A DNA stretch of 6,815 nucleotides, taken from contig DATJSH010000280.1 of assembly GCA_035504235.1 (NCBI GenBank), forward strand, positions 1 to 6,815, written 5' to 3'. Under the pieces are notes generated by a model. It ran no database searches. It worked only from the letters and a program-made list of their open reading frames with translations, and had not been told where the DNA came from. Positions 1 through 5,257 of this stretch are shown here, piece after piece. Each line of letters begins with the position of its first letter. Within the stretch, counting starts at the first letter, position 1. The translations under genes were made by a program, and so were the position numbers. Source of the DNA: DATARH01 sp035504235. GTDB taxonomy: Bacteria > Pseudomonadota > Alphaproteobacteria > ATCC43930 > CGMCC-115725.

Positions 1-43
1 GACGCAGCAGGTCCTTCTGCCGGTCATCCCGTGGTCTTGCCAT
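1..43 (-). CDS. Start of a probable IS5-family transposase (partial)
   Basis: An ATG at 43 opens a minus-strand frame that stays open to the window edge and gives 14 residues, MARPRDDRQKDLLR. A weak GGGA ribosome site lies 6 bases upstream. The short basic start with RQKDLLR resembles the N-terminus of IS5-family (IS4/IS5 superfamily, DDE) transposases of alphaproteobacteria, where a similar stretch leads into a helix ending in an IDW motif. Those later motifs and the catalytic DDE residues are outside the window, so the assignment rests on 14 residues from memory of the family. If correct, an insertion sequence sits just downstream of the transporter operon and reads in the same direction. 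It could also be the start of an unrelated gene. Confidence 0.45.
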   Translation of the reverse strand, partial: MARPRDDRQKDLLR

Positions 44-273
44 CGTGCTTCCCGTGCCGAAACCGACCCTCAGGGAATCACGATCCGCGCCAAACCGAAA
101 TCGCAAATTGCAGGAAAACCCGCGTCCAAGCGTCGCTTTCCGGCAAATTCCACTACTTCATCCCGCCGACTTATCCCCGCCACTCAGCCGGATCGGCGTT
201 CTTCACGGGCTACCAACGAACGGCTTATTCCGCAACTGAACCGGTCGCTTCCGTCCAGCGCGACGCGTCCATG
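44..273. other. Non-coding spacer downstream of livF
   Basis: These 230 bases separate the livF stop codon from the next minus-strand start. Frames exist on the plus strand, but they lack ribosome sites and any recognisable protein character. I looked for an intrinsic terminator after livF and found no GC-rich stem followed by a T-run. The only symmetry near the stop is the 8-base palindrome GACGCGTC at 262-269. If the gene at 43 is a transposase, one insertion-sequence end should lie in the low-coordinate part of this spacer, but I could not identify its inverted repeat without the other end. Confidence 0.5.
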
Positions 274-975
<702 letters not shown>

Positions 976-978
976 GGC

Positions 979-1743
979 TCAGGCCGTGCCGAGGTAGATT
1001 TGCCGGACGCGCGCGCTCCTGCGTATGTCCTCGGCAGCGCCCGTTTCGAGGACTTCGCCGAAATGCAGCACCGTTACCCGGTCGGCCACGTCGAACACGA
1101 CATCCATGTCGTGCTCGATCAACAGGATCGCGAGGCTGCGCTCGAGCCGGCCGAGAAACCGCGCCATTGCCTGCGATTCGCCCGACGAAAGCCCGGCGGC
1201 CGGCTCGTCGAGCAGCAGAATTTTCGGGTCGCTCGCGAGACCGAGGACGATTTCGAGCTGGCGCTGCTCGCCGTGCGACAGATGCCGCACCTCGACGTCC
1301 TTGCGGCCGAGAAAACCGGCGGCATCCAACAGCCCGTAGGCCTTGTCGTAGACCTCGCGATAGGAGGAGAGGAAGCGCCACGCGACGAATTTCGTCCGGC
1401 GCAAGCCATTGACCGCCAACAGCACGTTTTCGAGTACCGAGAGCCTCGGGAACAGGCTCGTGATCTGGAAGGTCCGCGCCATCCCGAGCGCGGTCCGCCG
1501 CTGGGCGGACCAGCCGGTCACGTCGCTGCCGAACAGCAGCACGCTTCCCGCCGACGCCGATAACAGCCCGGTAATCACGTTGAACAGCGTCGTCTTGCCG
1601 GCGCCGTTCGGACCGATGATGGCGTGGCGTTCCCCTGCGCCGATCTCGAGGCTGATCTGGGACAAGGCGCTGAGGCCTCCGAAGCGCTTGCAGAGCCGGT
1701 CGAGCCGCAGCGCCGGCTGCGGCTCGGACCCGCCCTCGCTCAC
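979..1743 (-). CDS. livG: HAAT-family ABC transporter ATP-binding protein, LivG-like
   Basis: This 254-residue protein is the second ATPase of the importer. Walker A GPNGAGKT is at residues 44-51, the Q-loop is Q93, the signature LSHGEQRQLE is at 155-164, Walker B ILLLDE is at 175-180, and the switch histidine is H211 in IEHDMDVVF. The stretch GMARTFQ (87-93) and a roughly 25-residue insertion before the signature are typical of LivG rather than LivF. I chose the GTG at 1743, which overlaps the livK stop as GTGA, because it gives the family length and starts just before the conserved LRLDRLCKRFGG. An in-frame ATG at 1860 would overlap livK by about 120 bases and add 39 residues unlike the family. 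No strong ribosome site precedes the GTG, so coupling to livK is likely. Confidence 0.92.
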   Translation of the reverse strand: MSEGGSEPQPALRLDRLCKRFGGLSALSQISLEIGAGERHAIIGPNGAGKTTLFNVITGLLSASAGSVLLFGSDVTGWSAQRRTALGMARTFQITSLFPRLSVLENVLLAVNGLRRTKFVAWRFLSSYREVYDKAYGLLDAAGFLGRKDVEVRHLSHGEQRQLEIVLGLASDPKILLLDEPAAGLSSGESQAMARFLGRLERSLAILLIEHDMDVVFDVADRVTVLHFGEVLETGAAEDIRRSARVRQIYLGTA

Positions 1744-2996
1744 TCGCAGTATTTGCACGGCGGATAATCCCGAGTGTAGGACGGCTCCTTCAAATATTCC
1801 GCCTTTTTGAAGGTCCAGAACTGGCTGACCTGGGGATAGGTCTGGATCACCACGTTCCACAGCTCGGCGTTCGGGTAGCCGTCCATCTGCTTCTTTTCAA
1901 CTTGCCTGATGTAGATGTTCTGAACCGGATTGCGCATGTCGTCGAAACTGATGGGGCCCCGCGGCGCCTCGACCTTGAGCGCGGTCAAGAGCTTGATGAA
2001 CTGCTCGCCGCCGGGCCACTTGCCGTGCGTCTCTTGCATCACCGCGTCGATTATCATCGCGGTCGTATAGTTGCTCTCCGAGAAATAAGAGGGCACCTTG
2101 CCGAATTTCGCCCGGTATTCCTTGACGAACGCCACGGCTTTCGGCGTCTGCAGCGCGGCGCTCCACTGCAGCGGCGAGATGGCGCCGATCACCTCATCGC
2201 CCATATGCGGCAGAATGAATTCGTCGAAGGAGGTGCCGCAGCCGATCAGGTGCATTTTCGGGATGATGCCCGCTTCCATGAGCTGTTGCGGCAATTGCAG
2301 CGTGCCGGCCCCGACCGGCAGGATGAAGACCGTGTCGGCGTCCGCTTTGATGGAACTGATATAGGGCGAATAGTCGACCGTGTTGATCGGCGGCCACATC
2401 TTCTGGATGATTTTGCCGCCGCAGGCTTCGAAGGTCTTCTGGAAGCCGCCGACCACCTCGTAGCCGAAGGCGTAATCCGCCGCGATGGTGACGACCTTCT
2501 TGTAGCCGTGCTTGCAGGCCCATTCTCCGAAGGGGTGGCTCGGTTGCGAGCTCGTCCACCCGGTGCGCACGAAGTAAGGATATTTGTCGGCGTCGCGCTG
2601 GGTCAGGTTGTCCGACGCCGGGATCGACGAGATGTAGACCGTCGTCTCCCGGGTGCTGACCGGGGCGAGGGCGTAGCCCGTCGAAGCCAAGACGCCGCCA
2701 ATCAGCATGTTGACGTGGTTCTGCTTGATGAGCTTTTCGGCCTGCAGCACGGCGACAGCCGGCTTTGCCTCGGTATCGCCGACGATGAACGTGATCTTCG
2801 CCCCGTGGAAATCGCCCTTGTGGTCGTCGAGATACATCCGAAAGCCGTTCGTCATATCGGTCGCGATCTGCGCCAGGGAACCAGTCGCCGGCGCGAGAAA
2901 TCCGATGCGCAATTCGTCGGCGAGCGCTTGAGGCACCCAGAGCGACGCCGCTACGATTACCGAAAGGCCAACGGCGCGGAACCATTTGTTTGTCAT
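1740..2996 (-). CDS. livK: Periplasmic substrate-binding protein of HAAT ABC transporter, LivK-like
   Basis: This 418-residue protein is a type I periplasmic binding protein (Peripla_BP_6 class) that should capture the ligand outside the inner membrane and deliver it to LivHM. Residues 1-26 form a Sec signal peptide with a basic start, a hydrophobic core and an ALA cleavage site before DELRIGF. There is no lipobox cysteine, so it should be soluble. The family lobe motifs follow: GDTEAKPAVAVLQAEKLI (73-90), the IGGVLASTGYALAPV loop (99-113) and the YAFG turn (175-178). Five cysteines are present (C161, C192, C253, C414, C417), the last two in a C-terminal PPCKYCE tail. The ATG at 2996 overlaps the livM stop (ATGA) and has a strong AGGGAGGG ribosome site. 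The general fold resembles binding proteins placed with aromatic-acid transport, but the ligand is unproven. Confidence 0.92.
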   Translation of the reverse strand: MTNKWFRAVGLSVIVAASLWVPQALADELRIGFLAPATGSLAQIATDMTNGFRMYLDDHKGDFHGAKITFIVGDTEAKPAVAVLQAEKLIKQNHVNMLIGGVLASTGYALAPVSTRETTVYISSIPASDNLTQRDADKYPYFVRTGWTSSQPSHPFGEWACKHGYKKVVTIAADYAFGYEVVGGFQKTFEACGGKIIQKMWPPINTVDYSPYISSIKADADTVFILPVGAGTLQLPQQLMEAGIIPKMHLIGCGTSFDEFILPHMGDEVIGAISPLQWSAALQTPKAVAFVKEYRAKFGKVPSYFSESNYTTAMIIDAVMQETHGKWPGGEQFIKLLTALKVEAPRGPISFDDMRNPVQNIYIRQVEKKQMDGYPNAELWNVVIQTYPQVSQFWTFKKAEYLKEPSYTRDYPPCKYCE

Positions 2997-4027
2997 TCGA
3001 TCCCTCCCTGGTTGATCTTGAGTTCGTCGCCTGGGCCCGGGCCCGGGGACGGCGTCAACGCCTCGGCCGACACGGGCCCCGCGGCGAGCGACGGCGGCCG
3101 CTGCCGGAAGATGCTGAGCACCCCATCGGGTAGATAGAGGATCGCCAGCACGTACGCCCCGCCGAGCACATATTGCCACCACGGCACCAACGTGCTCAGG
3201 TATTCGCGCAGAAACACCACGATAGCGGCGCCGACGACGCCGCCGAAGAGGGTTCCGGGGCCGCCGAGCACGACCATCAGCAGCACATCGACTGACGTCG
3301 CAAGCGTCACGTCGTCGGGGCTCACCTCGCTGCTAACATGCGCCCACAGCACCCCCGCCAGCCCGCCGAATGCGCCGGACACGACGAAGACGATGTATTT
3401 GTGCAGCCACGTATTGTAGCCGAGGATGCGCATCCGCACCTCGTGTTCGCGGATGCCGACGAGGCTCTTGCCGAAGGGCGATTGGACGAAGAGGTAGAGC
3501 GCGAGCAGCGACACCGCGAAGCAGGCGAAGACGAGATAGAAAAAGGCCGTGTCGTTTCCGAGCCGGATTACGCCGAGCACCGGCCGGCCCGGGAGGTTGA
3601 GGCCGTTGTCCCCACCGGTCAGCGAATCCCAGCGATAGGCGAGACCCCAGACGCATTGGCTCAGCGCCAGCGTGATCATCAGGAAATAGACGCCGCGCGC
3701 CCGCAGCGCAAACAGGCCGAAGAGCGCCGCCGTGGCCGCTCCCAACAGGCTGCCGAAGATGATCACGAGCGGGAAACTCCAGCCGAGGCCGAAATTGTAG
3801 CGCACCGCGAGGATCGCGGTCATATACGCGCCGAGGCCGAGAAAGGCGGCGTGGCCCAACGAGGCGATGCCGGTGAAGCCGAGCAACAGGTCGAGGCTCA
3901 TCGCCAGGATCGCGAGGATCAGGATGCGGGTGACCAGAAGCAGCACGAAGGGCGTCGTGTGCGGCGTCAGGACGGCCACCGCGAAGAGCAGCGCTAGCAC
4001 CGCGAGCGGTTTGCCGTGCCCTTTCAT
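2993..4027 (-). CDS. livM: HAAT-family ABC transporter permease, LivM-like
   Basis: This 344-residue inner-membrane protein is one half of the translocation channel. Hydrophobic segments run through most of the chain. Family landmarks are GFTGIASLGHAAFLGLGAY (50-68), LRARGVYFLMITLALSQ (108-124), LTGGDNGL (136-143), the cytoplasmic coupling loop GIREHEVRMRILGYN (191-205, the equivalent of the EAA motif) and VVLGGPGTLFGGVVGA (252-267). The ATG at 4027 lies 11 bases after the livH stop. The frame stays open far upstream inside livH, but that extension is charged, Arg-rich shadow sequence and is rejected. The last 38 residues (307-344), after the final membrane segment, form a Pro/Gly-rich tail containing SPGPGPGD. 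Its final codons also carry the livK ribosome site. Length is normal for the shorter LivM proteins. Confidence 0.93.
   Translation of the reverse strand: MKGHGKPLAVLALLFAVAVLTPHTTPFVLLLVTRILILAILAMSLDLLLGFTGIASLGHAAFLGLGAYMTAILAVRYNFGLGWSFPLVIIFGSLLGAATAALFGLFALRARGVYFLMITLALSQCVWGLAYRWDSLTGGDNGLNLPGRPVLGVIRLGNDTAFFYLVFACFAVSLLALYLFVQSPFGKSLVGIREHEVRMRILGYNTWLHKYIVFVVSGAFGGLAGVLWAHVSSEVSPDDVTLATSVDVLLMVVLGGPGTLFGGVVGAAIVVFLREYLSTLVPWWQYVLGGAYVLAILYLPDGVLSIFRQRPPSLAAGPVSAEALTPSPGPGPGDELKINQGGIE
3003..3010 (-). promoter_or_regulatory. Strong ribosome binding site of livK
   Basis: On the minus strand, AGGGAGGG sits about 6 bases before the livK ATG, inside the last codons of livM. It is by far the best Shine-Dalgarno among the overlapping genes and decides the livK start at 2996 over an in-frame ATG at 3182. 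Neither livG nor livF has a comparable site. Confidence 0.75.
3033..3048. repeat. GGGCCC/CCCGGG palindromic run in livM 3' end
   Basis: The sequence GGGCCCGGGCCCGGGG contains two overlapping perfect 12-base palindromes (3033-3044 and 3036-3047). It encodes the PGPGP part of the livM tail and lies about 37 bases upstream of the livK start. It could fold in mRNA just before the livK ribosome site, or it may only be a local GC-rich expansion in a tolerant protein tail. Confidence 0.6.
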
Positions 4028-4038
4028 GGCGCGCCCTG

Positions 4039-4899
4039 TCACTCGCGCCCGAACAATCCCGTCGGCCTTATCGCCAGCAGCAGAACCAGCGGCGCGTAGA
4101 GCGTAAAATACGAGGCCTGCGGGAACAGCACTTTGCCGAAATTGTCGGCAAGTCCGACCACGATCGCGCCGATGGCGGCGCCGGCGAGGCTGCCCATGCC
4201 GCCGATGATCACCACGGCGAAGGCAAGCGGCAGGATCTCGAAGTCGAGGCCGGGATAGATGCCGAGGAACGCGCCGCCGATCACCCCGCCGAGGCCCGCC
4301 AACAGCGCGCCGAGACCGAAGGTAAGCATCGAGACGCGCGAGGTGTCGATGCCAACGCCCCGCGCCATCTGCGCGTCGTCGACGGTGGCGCGCACGACCG
4401 CGCCCGCTCGCGTCCTGTCGAGCACCAGCGACAGAATAACGCCGATCGCCGCGGCGACGGCGATGATGAAAATGCGGTAGAGCGGCAGATATACGCCGCC
4501 CAGGACGAGGCTGTGCATCAGTGCCGCGGGCGGATTGATCTCGAAATTGCTGCCGCCCCAGATGTCGAGCGTCGCCTGCTGAATGAGCAGCACGAAGCCG
4601 AAAGTCAGTAGCACCTGCCTGAGCGGCTCGGACCCGAGCGGGCGCAGAAAAAGGCGCTCCATCGCCACTCCAAGGAGCGCGATCGCCAGGGCCGCGGCCG
4701 GGATCGCCAGCCACCAGGAGCCGGTGCCCGAGATCACCGCCAGTCCGACATAGCCGGCCAGCAGAAAAAACGTGCCATGCGCCAAATTGACGATGCGCAT
4801 GACCCCGAAGATCAGCGACAGTCCGCTGCCGAGCAGGAACAGCAACGCACCGTAGGAAACGCCGTTAAACAGCTGCAACAGCCAGAACCGCGCGTCCAT
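4039..4899 (-). CDS. livH: HAAT-family ABC transporter permease, LivH-like
   Basis: This 286-residue inner-membrane protein is the other half of the channel and the first gene of the operon. It begins with the family pattern LLQLFNGVSYGALLFLLGSGLSLIFGVMRIVNLAHG (residues 7-42). The coupling loop is RATVDDAQMARGVGID (170-185), and VIIGGMGSLAGAAIGA (230-245) is the conserved late membrane segment. About eight hydrophobic segments are visible. The ATG at 4899 has a GGGAGAGG ribosome site 9 bases upstream and starts exactly where family similarity starts. An in-frame ATG at 5121 would add 74 residues of Arg/Gly-rich, non-family sequence and is rejected. Length is slightly below E. coli LivH (about 308) but normal for alphaproteobacterial relatives. 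Confidence 0.93.
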   Translation of the reverse strand: MDARFWLLQLFNGVSYGALLFLLGSGLSLIFGVMRIVNLAHGTFFLLAGYVGLAVISGTGSWWLAIPAAALAIALLGVAMERLFLRPLGSEPLRQVLLTFGFVLLIQQATLDIWGGSNFEINPPAALMHSLVLGGVYLPLYRIFIIAVAAAIGVILSLVLDRTRAGAVVRATVDDAQMARGVGIDTSRVSMLTFGLGALLAGLGGVIGGAFLGIYPGLDFEILPLAFAVVIIGGMGSLAGAAIGAIVVGLADNFGKVLFPQASYFTLYAPLVLLLAIRPTGLFGRE

Positions 4900-4908
4900 T
4901 TCGGGCCG

Positions 4909-4916
4909 CCTCTCCC
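4909..4916 (-). promoter_or_regulatory. Ribosome binding site of livH
   Basis: On the minus strand, GGGAGAGG lies 9 bases before the ATG at 4899. It supports this start over the upstream in-frame ATG at 5121, which has no comparable site. Confidence 0.65.
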
Positions 4917-4945
4917 TGTGAGTTTTGCGCAGTCTATCGCACCTC

Positions 4946-4960
4946 GCATCGACCGAGCCA
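4946..4960 (-). promoter_or_regulatory. Candidate sigma-54 (-24/-12) promoter of the liv operon
   Basis: The minus strand reads TGGCTCG-GTCG-ATGC, against the sigma-54 consensus TGGCACG-N4-TTGC. Nine of eleven consensus bases match, and the essential GG and GC dinucleotides have the correct spacing of ten bases. The predicted start of transcription is near 4934, giving a leader of about 35 bases that holds the livH ribosome site. A rough chance estimate for such a match somewhere in this gap is several percent or more in GC-rich DNA, so this remains a candidate. No convincing sigma-70 pair was seen nearby. Confidence 0.35.
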
Positions 4961-5030
4961 CCTTGTCGTAATCGCCGCGACCAAGAGGCCTTTCCTCCAC
5001 CGTTGCCCCGAACGACCGCTTGCGGCGCGA

Positions 5031-5059
5031 CTTCGCCGTTGGCGGCCGTATCGGCGAAG
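5031..5059. repeat. Inverted repeat CTTCGCCG / CGGCGAAG
   Basis: CTTCGCCG at 5031-5038 and CGGCGAAG at 5052-5059 are perfect 8-base reverse complements around a 13-base loop. There is no T-run after it on either strand. It lies about 70 bases upstream of the sigma-54-like element, a distance at which activator sites often occur, but no known operator is recognised. Confidence 0.45.
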
Positions 5060-5100
5060 GGCCGGATTCCACCCGTGGCGGCCAGTCGCGGCGTCACGAT

Positions 5101-5133
5101 CGAAGGGCGGCTTCGGGTCAAAGGCAGCCTTCG
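5101..5133. repeat. Imperfect hairpin CGAAGG / CCTTCG
   Basis: CGAAGG (5101-5106) pairs with CCTTCG (5128-5133). A few further inner pairs form if one bulge and one mismatch are allowed. No T-run follows on either strand. The function is unknown; it may contribute to a factor-dependent terminator after the TPR gene. Confidence 0.3.
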
Positions 5134-5150
5134 TTGATTCGATGCAGTGC

Positions 5151-5175
5151 GTCCGAAGCCGTGGCTTAAGCGGAC
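5151..5175 (-). terminator. Possible terminator hairpin after the TPR gene
   Basis: GTCCG (5151-5155) pairs with CGGAC (5171-5175). Inside it AAGC pairs with GCTT around a four-base loop, leaving a 3-base bulge. The stem starts 82 bases after the TPR gene stop. It lacks the T-run of an intrinsic terminator, so it could instead be a 3' end-stabilising hairpin at a Rho-dependent end, or have no role. Confidence 0.25.
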
Positions 5176-5257
5176 CAGATCGGAACGAGCGGCGACCGCC
5201 CCTGATGACCCAATTCGGAAGTCGCCGGCGGAGTGTCGATGTGATCGAGCAACGATG

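Larger units (their letters stand above)
4900..5257. other. Gene-free gap between TPR gene and liv operon
   Basis: This 358-base stretch has no frame on either strand with protein character. It should hold the end of the TPR gene's transcript and the promoter of the liv operon. I see three hairpin-forming inverted repeats (5031-5059, 5101-5133 and 5151-5175), the sigma-54-like element at 4946-4960 and the livH ribosome site. None of the hairpins is followed by a T-run on either strand. Confidence 0.6.

Noticed and set aside
189..192. Loss of the switch histidine in the livF product (residues 189-192, VEQN; positions here are residues)
   Set aside because: Gln at this position is the normal state in LivF-type ATPases, so it is not a sign of inactivation.
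1744..1860. In-frame ATG start of livG at 1860
   Set aside because: It would overlap the livK 3' end by about 120 bases and add 39 residues unlike LivG. The GTG at 1743 in a GTGA overlap gives the normal length.
1902..3137. Plus-strand open frame of 411 codons opposite livK
   Set aside because: It lies antisense to a well-supported binding protein and reads as Arg/Asp/Val-rich low-complexity sequence with no recognisable fold or ribosome site.
3338..3997. Plus-strand open frame of 219 codons opposite livM
   Set aside because: Its Glu/Arg/Gln-rich translation mirrors the membrane-protein codons on the other strand; this is a common artefact opposite hydrophobic genes.
4028..4714. Upstream extension of the livM frame to an ATG at 4714
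   Set aside because: The extension overlaps livH out of frame and is Arg-rich without membrane character. Family similarity begins only after the ATG at 4027.
4920..4975. Sigma-70 promoter for livH, using GATAGA or TAGACT as a -10 box
   Set aside because: No acceptable -35 hexamer lies 16-18 bases upstream; the nearest GACA-like match is about 25 bases away.
4900..5121. In-frame upstream start of livH at 5121
   Set aside because: It would add 74 non-conserved residues; the ATG at 4899 has a good ribosome site and fits the family start.
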